Below the pieces are notes generated by a model that made no database searches, was not told the DNA's origin, and saw only the letters and a list, made by a program, of their open reading frames with translations. This document shows, in pieces, positions 39,381-48,789 of a stretch of DNA of 64,000 bases (position 1 is the first letter of the stretch; each line of letters opens with the position of its first letter). Position numbers and translations under genes: made by a program. The stretch is taken from the NCBI GenBank assembly GCA_963377175.1, contig CAUJNA010001735.1, positions 248,001-312,000 of the forward strand, read 5' to 3'. This DNA comes from Effrenium voratum. Taxonomy: Eukaryota > Sar > Dinophyceae > Suessiales > Symbiodiniaceae.

Positions 39381-39471
39381 AACCCTCTAAACGAAGGAAT
39401 ACTTCAGAGACGTGGTGTTTTGAGGCAACGAAGCCGTATCATCCCCTTGATGCTTTTTTTGACCCCGAGGA

Positions 39472-39785
39472 ATGAGTTGCAAGCTGACCGTCCAAGACTT
39501 TGTGACGGAGAAGGGTCGGGTCCTTGCGCTGCTCTCTGGCGATGAACAGCGGAAGATCAAGGCGAGGGCGTGTCTCATCATGGTTGTTGTTGGGAAACAT
39601 TTTACATTTTTGCTTATTGTGGTGTAGTGGGAAATCCCGACTTGAGTGCTAAAATTTAAATTGTTGCTCCCCTTCCAACGTCAACCAAGTCATAGACGAG
39701 GCACCCAAAGCTGGTCAGTTTGCTTTCGGTATCTCAAAAGCAATGCGCAGTGGACTCCTAAGTTTGAGACAGCTCCAATATACCT
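39472..39785 (+). CDS. Exon interrupted by a family A introner
   Basis: Left part reads MSCKLTVQDFVTEKGRVLAL, SGDEQRKIKARACL. With A9 and one TCAT removed it continues IDEAPKAGQFAFGISKAMRS and ends at the donor GTAAGG. Using the nearest GT (39572) and the element's final AG (39689) also keeps frame, with loss of one codon. Soluble, charged; no family recognised. Confidence 0.7.
39579..39689 (+). mobile_element. Family A introner, copy 9
   Basis: CATGGTTGTTGTTGGG to CAACGTCAACCAAG; TCAT on both sides (39575-39578 and 39690-39693). The flanking sequence is one open frame without it. Confidence 0.9.
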
Positions 39786-40071
39786 GTAAGGGGGGAAATC
39801 ATGGGGTGGGGTGCCTTGACAACCAGATCAAGTCTTGAAGGGATAACTGTGTGAGTATATCTAGCTCCACAGATTAGGCAGTCCTACTTGAGTTTCATTG
39901 GGATTGTAGAGCCTGCAGAAAGCTTCATGACAGTATTGGGGAACCGAACATGAGTTCTGGTTGCTGACATGAGTTCTGGCGCAAGGACAGGATTTGGCTT
40001 TAGAAGTTTGAAGCTCTCAAGGGAGAAAAACTCCTGGAATCCCCCCCGAGTAGCTTCAGGTAACCGTTAAT

Positions 40072-40196
40072 TCTAAGGGTTGATTTGCCATTCTTTTCAA
40101 CTATCGTTCTTTTCAAATTCCGGCCGTTTCCCTGGGTTTGCGGAGGTTTCCTAGAAAGAAGGATCCCTTGGAAATAATGGGGAAGGTAGCACTAGA
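40072..40196 (+). mobile_element. Family H element, copy 6
   Basis: TCTAAGGGTTGATTTGCC to GGATCCCTTGGAAATAATGG and CACTAGAT. Confidence 0.7.
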
Positions 40197-40237
40197 TGAA
40201 TTGGTGATTTGGGGGCTTGAACCTCTGGCTCCTGCAG

Positions 40238-40447
40238 AGGGTAAATCAGGAACCACCGCCTAGCCACACCTCCGCCGATCGAAGCAACCAACGAGATGTG
40301 CAGGGGCAATTTGAGACATGGCCAGCCAATGTTCAACCACTCGAAACCTTTCCCGTCCATTGCGGGCAACGCATATTTTGGTTCTCCTACAATGAGGACT
40401 ATTGTTTTCTGGTCCCCATTGGAGGGCGCGGTTTCCTCGCAAGATAG
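40238..40447 (+). CDS. Terminal exon, unknown product
   Basis: After CTCTGGCTCCTGCAG, 70 codons to TAG. Polar start (RVNQEPPPSHTSADRSNQRD), then VQPLETFPVHCGQRIFWFSY and NEDYCFLVPIGGRG. Confidence 0.55.
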   Translation, partial: RVNQEPPPSHTSADRSNQRDVQGQFETWPANVQPLETFPVHCGQRIFWFSYNEDYCFLVPIGGRGFLAR

Positions 40448-40569
40448 CATGATTTCTGATCGCCGAACTGGCCCTCCCAAGTTGGTTTAAAGGTAAGCTT
40501 GCAAGGTTTCTGACTCCAGCCAAAACCAAGCCATTCGAATCAAACTGCGCTGTTCAAAATGGATGGCCA

Positions 40570-40782
40570 ATGATGCTTCAGGGTTGCTCCCAACCTGACA
40601 AAGCCACCAGGGCAGAGTTTTGGTGCGTCTTTTTTAGGTCGAATTCCGAAATGGTGGCGTTTCCTTCGTTGCCCTTTAAGATCCACGAAAAGGGAGGTAC
40701 TGGGGCGCCGTCGGAAAAGAATAACCCACATTGGTGCTGGGGGTTCAACACCACTTGGCTTAGGTGTATGGGTAACCAGTAG
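40570..40782 (+). CDS. Possible terminal exon
   Basis: 70-codon frame to TAG (QPDKATRAEFWCVFFRSNSE, KIHEKGGTGAPSEKNNPHW). Start unclear. Confidence 0.4.
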   Translation: MMLQGCSQPDKATRAEFWCVFFRSNSEMVAFPSLPFKIHEKGGTGAPSEKNNPHWCWGFNTTWLRCMGNQ

Positions 40783-40786
40783 GAAC

Positions 40787-41080
40787 ATGTTGCTGGTCAC
40801 ATGCCATAGAGGAAACTGGGCTGGGAACTGGGTGTTTTTGCAATTGTTGCGGTCTCCAAAACGGATGGTGTCTCATGCCTATCGGGTGGTGGTCATACAG
40901 GTAAGGCCCGTAGAAGAAAACAAACTCCAGTGCCCTGGTAGAACCGCCGATTTTCGGCTGGCGCAGGTTGGCCACTTCTACTCGGGCCGACTCGTTCGGC
41001 CCAAAGCCGGGAATCTGTGGCTCGTGGACGTCGGAGAATCCAGGCAACAGCTTCGGGGCTTCGGGGCTTGGATCGAGCCT
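40787..41080 (+). CDS. Coding fragment ending at a family F element
   Basis: One frame is open throughout. The GC-rich part after CATACAG reads VRPVEENKLQCPGRTADFRL, AQVGHFYSGRLVRPKAGNLW and ends WIEP exactly where the F element's GTGGGTC begins. The sequence CAG-GTAAGG at 40898 could instead be a donor. Confidence 0.5.
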
Positions 41081-41208
41081 GTGGGTCAAAACCAATGGGA
41101 TCCCATTTTGGGGTAGGTGAATTCACCACCTTTTTTTGGTCCCTATTTTAGTGGTTGCATTAAATCGAATGTTCACTGGGTGTAGGATTTGGGTTTTGAC
41201 CCATGGCC
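41081..41208 (+). mobile_element. Family F element, copy 4
   Basis: GTGGGTCAAAACCAATGG, GGTGAATTCACCACC, AATGTTCACTGGGTG, TTTTGACCCATGGCC. Confidence 0.8.
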
Positions 41209-41455
41209 ACATGGACCCAGGGAAAAGAGACGGATCATGGCACAGGCATCAGGGCTCCTGAAAAGATCTCCATTTTGCCTATTTGAAACATGTGGTTTTT
41301 TCAACACCAAACAAAAAGGGGCACCACCACTTACAAGTTGCAATGTTCAGGTGTATAACGCATCCGGATCGCATTTGTTCAACTTTGGATGAGTCACTCG
41401 GATGTTGGGGAAGACACCAGATGAATCAGAGGTATTCCCTCAGTTGCAGTGGATT
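41209..41455 (+). CDS. Diverged paralogue of the 13.06-13.17 kb exon
   Basis: Shares ATGGACCCAGGGAAAAGAG, ACGGATCATGGCA and GATTGGGG...CCCTCAGTTGCAGT-type segments with 13060-13174, but with about 140 bp extra between them (41245-41385). The 3-prime part reads HQMNQRYSLSCSGLDPHEG. Confidence 0.4.
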
Positions 41456-41793
41456 GGACCCACATGAGGGATGGTCCCAGCCCAAACTCCTGCGGGCCGG
41501 TATCTTCCATGGCGTTTTCAGTACTAGTGTCAAGGGGGCATTTAAAAACATACCTAAAGCACCTAGGGGGGAGTTTGATACCAGTTTTTCTCGTGCGTGC
41601 CTCTCGTATAATTCGCGAAGCCGAAGCGGATGGGTGCGGATGGGTGCGGATGGGTGCGGAGGCGTGGTGCATAAGCTGTGAGCAATCGACGGTTTTCAAG
41701 GCAAGCAGCTCCTTTCCTCGACTCGCAAAACCGGGGAAAAAAGGGCGGGGAAGGAAAAAAGGAAACGGGCGTCCGTCGGTTTTCACCGTCTCG
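41456..41793 (+). CDS. Possible coding fragment before a family B element
   Basis: Open in more than one frame; contains three ATGGGTGCGG decamers at 41628-41660 and a lysine-rich end. One frame choice joins in phase to the exon at 41911. Confidence 0.3.
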
Positions 41794-41796
41794 GTG

Positions 41797-41910
41797 CCCT
41801 AGGATCGTGCCCTTTCTCTCCCCTTTTTTGGGGGAGTGTTCCCCTACTAAAATCGACTACAGAAAAAAGAAACGGCACCCTTGTTCTAGCCTCTCTACTG
41901 AAGACCCTAG
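41797..41910 (+). mobile_element. Family B element, copy 9
   Basis: CCCTAGGATCGTGCCC, GTGTTCCCCTACTAAAATCG, end CTGAAGACCCTAG. Confidence 0.75.
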
Positions 41911-41978
41911 CTGTGAGGCCTGCGGTGATCAACCTGCCGGAGGATCGACCTGGACAAGAAGTGCTCGTGCAGGGCTGA
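41911..41978 (+). CDS. Short terminal exon after a family B element
   Basis: Directly after CCCTAG: VRPAVINLPEDRPGQEVLVQ, G, then TGA. High GC3 and flush with the element's AG. Confidence 0.55.
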
Positions 41979-42030
41979 GCCTTTAAGCGTGTTTGGTTGG
42001 AAATTGGGGGCCATAAATTTCCGTGCAACT

Positions 42031-42214
42031 CATGTTGACCCCAGATTCGGGGGGTGGGGGGTGGGGGGATATGTTGACCCCAGATGAATCAACCCCTGTA
42101 AACACAAATATATGGGGGGGGGGGGGTGTTCTTGTGCAAAAGTGGTCTGATTCCCCACTAGAACCGGAACACCCAGACACCCAACTGGGGTTGATTAATG
42201 TGGGGTTAACATTA
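42031..42214 (+). mobile_element. Family M element, copy 4
   Basis: CATGTTGACCCCAGATTCGG, repeated once internally (ATGTTGACCCCAGATG), to GGGGTTGATTAATGTGGGG then TTAACATTAA. Larger than other copies, with G-rich expansions. Confidence 0.65.
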
Positions 42215-42228
42215 ATATCAACTATCAG

Positions 42229-42420
42229 GTGTTTGGTAATCCGGATCTAAAGCTGGGGAGTCTCGGAGACCTCCTCAATTTCTATCAACAAAACGGGCTT
42301 GCTGGTGCGATGGGCCGGGAATTGCCTCTTTGGGTGTTGGGAATGAATTGCAAGGGTGTTCCCTCAGAGGAAACCATAAGTGATGGGATATTCCCTCATT
42401 CCTTGCTGACCACCAGCTAG
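42229..42420 (+). CDS. Terminal exon, unknown product
   Basis: Phase 0 after AATATCAACTATCAG, 64 codons to TAG: VFGNPDLKLGSLGDLLNFYQ, AGAMGRELPLWVLGMNCKG. No domain recognised. Confidence 0.6.
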   Translation: MFGNPDLKLGSLGDLLNFYQQNGLAGAMGRELPLWVLGMNCKGVPSEETISDGIFPHSLLTTS

Positions 42421-42508
42421 TCAATGGTGAAAGCCCTTCTTGGGGTTTTCATTTTCCTAGCAAGTACACACGGGTCTAAGTCCGGCCAAAATCTGTCGGG
42501 ATTCCATT

Positions 42509-42793
42509 TTGACATATGGGACTTGGTCACAGAACGTGGCAATCCCAAGAACTGTGGAAGACCTCAAGAAGAACATTGGTAAAGAAGAGGCATTCTGTTT
42601 ACCCTCCGGAAAACACGGAAGGCACCTTTGCCGGTGTGCAATTCTGTCTTTGGCGCCAGACTCTGGGAAGAACTTTGCTCCTGAGTTGGTTTGGTGCCAA
42701 AAATACTTAAAGGCTTTTCTGGAAATCAAAGGATGGCCTGGGGCCTTTCAGTGTGGGTGCCAAGTTAGAAGTCGCCATCGCTTGCTCGAGTAA
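42509..42793 (+). CDS. Candidate coding fragment
   Basis: 95-codon frame to TAA: VEDLKKNIGKEEAFCLPSGK, FAPELVWCQKYLKAFLEIKG. Several cysteines. Another + frame is open over part of it. Confidence 0.45.
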   Translation: MTYGTWSQNVAIPRTVEDLKKNIGKEEAFCLPSGKHGRHLCRCAILSLAPDSGKNFAPELVWCQKYLKAFLEIKGWPGAFQCGCQVRSRHRLLE

Positions 42794-42885
42794 CACGTGA
42801 CTGAGCAAATGGGTGTAGCAAGCTCACCCATGTAGGTCCCTTTCTTGAGATTCGGCAGATTTCCGGTTGAATCATTGAGATTTGT

Positions 42886-43155
42886 GTGTCAGAGCTACAG
42901 ACCCCCGTTGATGCGACCGCTTCTTTTTTTGTTCCTTCTTTTTGGTACAAAAAAGAAGTGTCAGCGCTACAGCCCCCCGTTGATGCGACCATGTTTCTTT
43001 CTCAAAACAAAAAACACTTGTACACGAATGGGTTCCGAGATCTGCGCCACATCCTCCCATTTTCTTTGAAGTTCGCAGTCAAGGTGCGGCTGATGGGCTT
43101 TGACATGGATAAGCCGATGCTTGGCGTGATCAGAAGGGAGGCTCCTGATAGGTGA
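42886..43155 (+). CDS. Candidate coding fragment with repeated motif
   Basis: Reads SELQTPVDAT and, 24 codons later, SALQPPVDAT, then FRDLRHILPFSLKFAVKVRL, GFDMDKPMLGVIRREAPDR to TGA. The DNA repeat (42887-42918 and 42958-42990) has a period of about 72 bp. Confidence 0.5.
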   Translation: MSELQTPVDATASFFVPSFWYKKEVSALQPPVDATMFLSQNKKHLYTNGFRDLRHILPFSLKFAVKVRLMGFDMDKPMLGVIRREAPDR

Positions 43156-43175
43156 ATGAACGTTCAAACGTAAAA

Positions 43176-43296
43176 CTATGTCCCCCAGCTAGGTGCCAAT
43201 TTTTCCCGTTTCTTTTTTGGTTCGGAGGGTTCCACTAAACTAGACTACAGAACCAAGTTGGTACCCTTATTCTAACCTCTCTACTGGAGGACCTAG
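43176..43296 (+). mobile_element. Family B element, copy 10
   Basis: CTATGTCCCCCAGCTAGG, GGAGGGTTCCACTAAACTAG, end CTGGAGGACCTAG. Confidence 0.75.
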
Positions 43297-43381
43297 TTTA
43301 CGCATTCATCTGTCAAATGATAGCGGGGACTCCCAGAATCCCGTCCCAAAATGATAGGAGGGGTGCTTACTGCAAGGGTTA

Positions 43382-43573
43382 TTGAGACCTGTAGCAGCTG
43401 CTTCTTGGGAGCGGTCTCAAAACCGGGACTTAAGGGAATTGAAGTTGATTTGTCATGCACGTTTCTTTTTTAAGGTGACCCTCCAAAATGGCGGGGGTTT
43501 CCCGGCGGCGTCCTTGAACAAAAACATCCAAACAGGGGGTAGGCAAGTCCATAAAAGACGAGCAACATGTTGA
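43382..43573 (+). CDS. Possible coding fragment
   Basis: 64-codon frame to TGA (ASWERSQNRDLRELKLICHA). Splice context weak. Confidence 0.35.
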   Translation: MRPVAAASWERSQNRDLRELKLICHARFFFKVTLQNGGGFPAASLNKNIQTGGRQVHKRRATC

Positions 43574-44278
43574 TTTCCCAGAGGCTCCCTGCACAGAAAG
43601 CGGCTAAGGGCGTACGTGCGCCCACTGGTGGAAGAGGAGCGTGGAGACATCGGCGTGTGTTCTGGGTTGCCCAGTGGCGCCCTTGTTTCCTTTTTTTCAC
43701 TTTTTTTGGGGGAAGGGTTCCGATTCCTTGAACTCAACCAACCAGAAAAGGATGCCCTTTTGGTGGGGCGGCATGCCCCACTCGCCTGCGAATCCGATCG
43801 TGGATCCGCCTCGTGTCAAAAGGATGCCCTTTTTCCCGATGGAAATCCACTGGGCATCTGAGTCTCGGTTCCAAGAGTGAAGATGGGACACGAGAGAGAG
43901 ATTGGTGAGTTGTTTGGAATGCGATAGGAAAGAGATCATCGAAGCCGGTTCACCTAGCTCCTTGTCCCTTGGGCGACTGGAAGAGATAGGATCCGAGAGA
44001 TCCACAGAGCCATTCCTTTCCTTGCCACACGACGTTCTACGTGGGGCTACTTGGCAGTGAAGACAGGAAGGGCATGGTGAGATATGAGTCGCCAAAGGCA
44101 ACGTAATAAATTGGAATGCCAGCCCTATCTTGTTTATGCCCAGGGATTTGCGTCTTAATGGAGCCACACGCCCGAAATCGTTCAGATTCTTTCGAGCCAC
44201 AAAGCAAAAGGCATGCAAAAGGCATAAATGAGCCACGCTCTCAAAAGCCCGGGTAAGTGAAGGTTAATGAGTTAATTC
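43574..44278. other. Mixed open frames, no firm call
   Basis: A + frame at about 43580-43680 (KRLRAYVRPLVEEERGDIGV) is suggestive. A 179-codon minus frame overlaps 43697-44236 but has no codon bias. Confidence 0.35.
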
Positions 44279-44346
44279 CCTTGCCATAAACGAGTGCACA
44301 CGCCCTGCCTTTTTATGGTTCTTTATAACCTTGGGGATCGACCATC
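44279..44346 (+). repeat. Family R repeat, copy 1
   Basis: CCCTTGCCATAAACGAG...TTTTATGGTTCTTTATAACC then GGGGATCGACCAT; a diverged copy is at 56812-56885. Confidence 0.5.
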
Positions 44347-44497
44347 TCAGTACCGATCGGTTTTCAAATGCGGCGGACAAGAGAAAACCTTCGGATTTGC
44401 CTTACAGGAGTTGGGCATGAGCCTCGAGCAACTGCGCGAGGCACGCGAGAGTCGGGATTTCGACTGGGGAGTTGGGTCTTTCCGGGCCTTTTCGTTC
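44347..44497 (+). CDS. Candidate exon ending at a family I element
   Basis: Reads SVFKCGGQEKTFGFALQELG, MSLEQLREARESRDFDWGVG and meets the I element at 44498. Good helical, charged composition. Confidence 0.5.
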
Positions 44498-44616
44498 ACC
44501 CTCCCACCAACTCACGTGGAACCTGACGTGTGGGACCCGGTCACTTTAAAAGCAAATGGTCCACACACCCCCCTTTAACGTCGAACGGTTCCATGTATAA
44601 ATTGGTGGGAGGGTAC
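44498..44616 (+). mobile_element. Family I element, copy 5, complete
   Basis: ACCCTCCCACCAACTCACG, GGAACCTGACG, then GAACGGTTCCATGTATAA and TTGGTGGGAGGGTACC: long terminal inverted repeats. Confidence 0.8.
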
Positions 44617-44737
44617 CTAAGGCCTTGAAACAGCGGCCGGTCGCTCAGGTCCAAAGACTTTCTCCCGAGTGAACCTTCCCCCCTCCCCAATTCAAAAGCA
44701 ACTCGGGGGGGGTTGACATTTTTGTTGGGGTCCACAG

Positions 44738-44986
44738 TCGGGCCAGAACTCGGTTCGGACTGCGTGCTTGAGTCTCGGCATCAAACTGGAAAGGAACCCT
44801 TTGACATGGTTGTTGTTGGGAAACAGTTTACATGTTTGCTTATTGTAGTTTAGTGCTGGAAATCCCCACTTAAGTGCTAAGAATTAAGTTTTGCTCCCCT
44901 TCCAACGTCAACTAAGCGCTCAGAATGCAACTTTTCAGCACCTTAAGAAGGGAGCCCAATGGAGAAGGGGGTGGGGAGTTGAGTAG
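44738..44986 (+). CDS. Exon interrupted by a family A introner
   Basis: After GGGGTCCACAG reads GPELGSDCVLESRHQTGKEP, FD. Removing exactly the A element (44805-44916) continues AQNATFQHLKKGAQWRRGWG to TAG. No clear target duplication remains. Confidence 0.6.
44805..44916 (+). mobile_element. Family A introner, copy 10
   Basis: CATGGTTGTTGTTGGG to CAACGTCAACTAAG; a 112-bp clean excision restores the reading frame. Confidence 0.85.
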
Positions 44987-45096
44987 TTGACAGTCCCAGG
45001 CTTCCTTGGGGTTCCTTAGCATTCCCTAAGGGTTTTCCGGGAATCCCCCACCAACAACCCAACCTCCCCCCCCAACCCCCCCCCCCTCCATACCAA

Positions 45097-45192
45097 CTTC
45101 CATTTGCTCAAGCACATGTTTATTTCCCCCTGTTGGTTTAACAGGAATCCATCACTCGATTTGTTTCATTTTATATTTTCCGGGTTTTAAAA
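45097..45192 (+). mobile_element. Family D element, diverged right end
   Basis: CTTCCATTTGCTCAAGC, CCCCCTGTTGGTTTAACAGG; the right end is TTTTAAAAG without AAATGGAAG. Confidence 0.6.
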
Positions 45193-45281
45193 GTACTCCA
45201 TCACTACGAAAACCAAATATCTTCTCACTTTTTTCCACCCCACACTGGGGAGGTCCCTTAAATCTGGGGGGGGCCCTTAAA

Positions 45282-45526
45282 ATGGGGGGGATTTTTCCGC
45301 CGATGTCCGGCAGCTCTCCTTATCCAGCCACTCCGCCCACTCCACCCACTCCACTCGGCCCACGTGGAATGGGAGGCCCAGCGGCTGGCCTCGCCGCTGC
45401 CGCGGGTGGGCTTCGAGGTCTCCGCGCGCTGCCTGGGCCGCGCGGGGCAGGCGGCCTACGCCCCCCGCAAGGCGAGAGGGGCGGGGGCGGGTGGGGCGGG
45501 GTGGGTGGGGTGGGGGAGGACCCGGG
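45282..45526 (+). CDS. GC-rich sequence, coding status uncertain
   Basis: Very GC-rich (CCCACTCCACCCACTCCACT, later GGCGGGGTGGGTGGGG). Open on both strands with Pro/Gly-rich translations, so any coding call is weak. Confidence 0.2.
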
Positions 45527-45680
45527 CTAGGTGCCAACTTTGAGCGTTTCTTTTTTGGTTGGGAGGGTTTCAGCTGGGTGTCAACCTTCTCGCCCACTTG
45601 TTTTTGGGGTTTTGGGTTCCCCTAAAACAGACTAAAGAAAGTTGGTACCCTGATTCGAACCTCTCTACTGGAGGAGCTAG
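45527..45680 (+). mobile_element. Family B element, copy 11, enlarged
   Basis: CTAGGTGCCAACTTTGAGCG, internal duplicate GCTGGGTGTCAACC, TTCCCCTAAAACAGAC, end CTGGAGGAGCTAG. Confidence 0.7.
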
Positions 45681-45862
45681 CGGGGATCCGGACCAGGGGG
45701 TCCATCCCTAGGTTCGGCTGTTCGAGTTGTTTTCGGGCTGGAAAGTCGAAAAAGAGGCCAATTATCCACCGGATGTGTCTTGCATCTTTAGTTTTGGCCG
45801 GTCGAGTTGTTTTTTCGGGCTGGACAGTTAAAAAGAGCCAACTGCCCGAGGCAACAATATTT

Positions 45863-45985
45863 CTGTGCATCGCACCGTGAAATGAAGCCATGGTAAACCA
45901 AAACGCTTGTTGGTATTTGCCAGGGGAATCGAATCCGAAACCCGGGTTTCTTAGGTGGTGCGAAGTGGATTTTGTCCATCCACAG
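45863..45985 (+). mobile_element. Family C element, left end damaged
   Basis: CTGTGCATCGCACCGTG at the left, GGATTTTGTCCATCCACAG at the right; TA on the right, TT on the left. Confidence 0.65.
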
Positions 45986-46367
45986 TATCCTCACCCTGTC
46001 GGTCTGCAATGGGATAACCCTCAAATGGGTTGCGTTGGTTAAATGGAACTTCAAGGACTAAAACCCGGGGTCCATATTCTGGTGGCTGAAATTCTGACCC
46101 ATACCCACACCCTGAATTCTTAGTGGCAAATACAAGCTGTTTGGGCCAGACCAATTCACTCGGGAAGTGAGTATCTGAGCAAACTCCAGGCAAGTCTCCA
46201 GGAAGTTATCCAAATACCCACGAAATAATCCGGTTGATTCTCGTGGAGTGTATCTCTTAGATTACAAGAAAGATTACAACCGGGTAACTGGGGTTGGGTA
46301 GTTGCCTGAACAAATGGGGCAGGGGTCCCTATAAACCCGCCTTTTTCCAAGGGATGTTTGCACAATG

Positions 46368-46477
46368 GAAGTTGTTTCCACGGTTTAACAGGTTTTCCTA
46401 TGCATAGATTGCCCTTGTTAATAGAAGTCGTTTCCACGGTTTATCAGGTCTTCATATATGCATAGATTACCCTTGTT
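46368..46477 (+). repeat. 55-bp tandem duplication
   Basis: GAAGTTGTTTCCACGGTTTA...CATAGATTGCCCTTGTT occurs at 46368 and 46423. Confidence 0.75.
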
Positions 46478-46585
46478 GTTGTTGGTTTCAAGGGACACCA
46501 AAAGGACAAACCCTGTTTTGGAGATCCCCCCCATTCTGAGACAACCCCACAGGTTCCCGGTTTGTGACTTGAAACATCCACCAGT

Positions 46586-46975
46586 TTGGTCTTTTGCCTG
46601 AAGGTAGTGATGTTCAAAGGGGAACTGTTTTGGGTGCCCTGCATGTTCAACTCCAGCCGAGCCACTTTTGGTGGCCATGTGGACGGGGCCATCGCATGCA
46701 TGCAGTGGACCCCAAAGTTTCCGTCAAAAAACCGACCCACGACTTGCATCGAACAACCGGAGAATGGCGACCGGAGAAACTGGGGATGGCGTCCTTACCG
46801 CGGGATCTACAGTTTAGCATCCAAAGTGGGCGCGGGAACCTTTGACCAAAGGGCAGACAAAAGGGATGTGGGGTGGCGAATTTGCGCGGATCTCGGCTGC
46901 TTATGTTTCTCTTTGTTGACACATTTGGCAAGGATCAGATTTGGGACACCCTTCCGGCAAGATGTGCTGCAATAA
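46586..46975 (+). CDS. Possible coding fragment
   Basis: 130-codon frame (FGGHVDGAIACMQWTPKFPS, KVGAGTFDQRADKRDVGWRI). A second + frame is equally open in the first half. Confidence 0.3.
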   Translation: MVFCLKVVMFKGELFWVPCMFNSSRATFGGHVDGAIACMQWTPKFPSKNRPTTCIEQPENGDRRNWGWRPYRGIYSLASKVGAGTFDQRADKRDVGWRICADLGCLCFSLLTHLARIRFGTPFRQDVLQ

Positions 46976-46986
46976 CTTTCGGTGGG

Positions 46987-47330
46987 CATAGTAGTCGTGG
47001 TGGTGGTGGTGGCGGAGGTGGTGGCGGTGGTAGTGGTGGTGGTGTGTTCACAGAGACACACAAAGAGACACACAAACACACACACGGAGGCACACGCAGA
47101 GACACTCACAGAGACACCCAGGACACCGGGACATACACACATGGAGACACACAGACAGGGGGACACAAAGAGACACACGCACACACCCAGCGACACAGAG
47201 AAAGAGGCACACAGACACACAGAGGAAAAGGAGAAACACAAATTGAATGGCGCAGAGGCACACTTCGGCATAGCAGATACAGAGACACACAAGCACTCTC
47301 ACACCCACACCCACACAGACAGACAGACTT
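46987..47330. repeat. (GGT)n followed by ACACAGAGAC repeats
   Basis: About 55 bp of GGT/GGC triplets, then about 280 bp of variable ACACAGAGACACAC units. Confidence 0.9.
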
Positions 47331-47350
47331 TGAATTTGTTGGACTTGCAG

Positions 47351-47455
47351 GTTGAGCCGCAACTCCTGGAGGCAGTTTTAGCGCAAGTCGAGGAGGACGA
47401 CCTCATTGCCGGACTCCCAGCAGAGTTTTTTTCGCCGTTTTTCGAGCCGTGCTTG
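47351..47455 (+). CDS. Exon, unknown product
   Basis: After TTGTTGGACTTGCAG, exactly 35 codons, phase 0 to phase 0, ending before GTCAGT. Reads VEPQLLEAVLAQVEEDDLIA, GLPAEFFSPFFEPCL: an acidic amphipathic stretch. Confidence 0.6.
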
Positions 47456-47851
47456 GTCAGTGATTTTTCCGGGGTCTCAACTTGTCAAACCCCCTCATTA
47501 AGAGAATTGACCCATTTTTCGATGACAATCCTTTGGTAGCATGGTGCCATTGTCTTGACAATGGTCTGAACCCCCGGCAAGAAAATTTGAGGGCCCTGGG
47601 GTGTCACAAATCAACCCCTCCTGGCAGGTTCCAGCGTCTGGATGAACTTACGGCTGACCAAAATCAGTTTCGTCCCTTTTTGATACTTAGTTGGCTGACC
47701 AAAATATTATGTTGTTTTTTTCCCGGTACTGTTAATATAGTGATCATGTTGTGATCAAGTGTGTAGCGTTGTCCTCGCATTTGAACCTCCTGGCCATGAC
47801 AAACCCACACCCTTTGCCCCCAATTCGCTGAGCTCGCAAGAAGTCTGTGAC
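47456..47851. other. No firm gene
   Basis: Open frames are short; TTTGAGGGCCCTGGGG at about 47588 is a fragment of the family O interior. Confidence 0.35.
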
Positions 47852-47977
47852 CGTGGTTGTCAACACCAATGGGATCTCATTTTGGGTGGGATTGGTGAAT
47901 TCACCACCCATTTTAGAACCTATTTTTAGGATTGGGATGTTCACTGGGGGTACGATTTGGATTTTGACCCATGGCCA
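47852..47977 (+). mobile_element. Family F element, copy 5
   Basis: GTGGTTGTCAACACCAATGG, GGTGAATTCACCACCCATTT, ATGTTCACTGGGGGTACG, TTTTGACCCATGGCC. Confidence 0.8.
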
Positions 47978-48241
47978 TGTATCCCCTTGCACCTCGGCCT
48001 TTCCAACGTGTGAACGAGCATGGACGTGTCCTTTCTTCGAGGGTGATTGCCAGACTTTGAGCGTTTTGCTCCTACTGGACTCGCACATACTCGCACTTCC
48101 TTCTATTGGTTCAGACGCATGATGTGTTTACACAAGACTCTAGCCGTCTTTCACAGGAAAGGAGATGCAGAAAGGGCGGTTCTGTTCAACTGGCCCTTCG
48201 CCGGTTGCATTCCGAATTTACCTATGTCCTTTTGTCAGGCA

Positions 48242-48318
48242 ACCTGGACCCTCCTACCCTTAAAAATGGGAAACCACCCCTCATTTTGGGTTGCTATACC
48301 CCATTCTTGAGGGTTTGA
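48242..48318 (+). mobile_element. Family G element, copy 7
   Basis: ACCTGGACCCTCCTACCC, TTAAAAATGGG, end CTTGAGGGTTTG. Confidence 0.55.
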
Positions 48319-48332
48319 TTATGTACCACCAG

Positions 48333-48630
48333 GTTGGAGCGCCAAGAGAGCCGAATTTTTTGGGGGGATTCGGCCGCGGCCTTTCGCCTCGGCGGCTTCG
48401 GCGGCTTGAGGTGGAGCTTGAAGCGATCCCGTGCCTGGGCGTGGTGGGCGCGGCGAACTGCTTCAATGCGCCGGACCGGGTCCGACTTTTGCTTCAACGC
48501 GTTGGCTATCCTTTAGCATTCGATCAGCGGATTTTGGGTGAATTGTTGGTCCCGTCTCTCGGCGCGGTCGCATTTTGGACCCCCAGGTTTAGGGGAGTCT
48601 TGGATGGAAAAGACGCCGTGGCCATGAAAG
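48333..48630 (+). CDS. Exon, unknown product
   Basis: After GATTATGTACCACCAG, 99 codons in one frame up to a D element. Contains RRLRRLEVELEAIPCLGVVG, FNAPDRVRLLLQRVGYPLAF, and GVLDGKDAVAMK. High GC3. One of the longest clean coding stretches in the window. Confidence 0.65.
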
Positions 48631-48688
48631 CTTCCGTGTTGGTTTTCTATCACTGGACATATTTTTTTCCAGGGGGCCTAAGCAAATG
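48631..48688 (+). mobile_element. Family D element, internally deleted
   Basis: CTTCCGTGTTGGTTTTC, TATCACTGGACATA, CCTAAGCAAATG; about half normal length. Confidence 0.6.
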
Positions 48689-48695
48689 TTCCTGG

Positions 48696-48789
48696 ACTTC
48701 CTGAGTTCCTGGACTTTACACTTTTTGAGGAGACCCCTTGAGTGGGAAGCAAACCGTTTGGACTTTTTCGGGCCATCCACCCAAGTGAG
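48696..48789 (+). mobile_element. Family J element, copy 3
   Basis: ACTTCCTGAGTTCCTGGAC, TTTACACTTTTTGAGGAGACC, CACCCAAGTGAG. It directly follows the short D element. Confidence 0.7.

Noticed and set aside
46982..47340. Long frames through the ACACAGAGAC repeats
   Set aside because: Repeat artefact; only the piece after the TTGCAG acceptor at 47351 looks coding.
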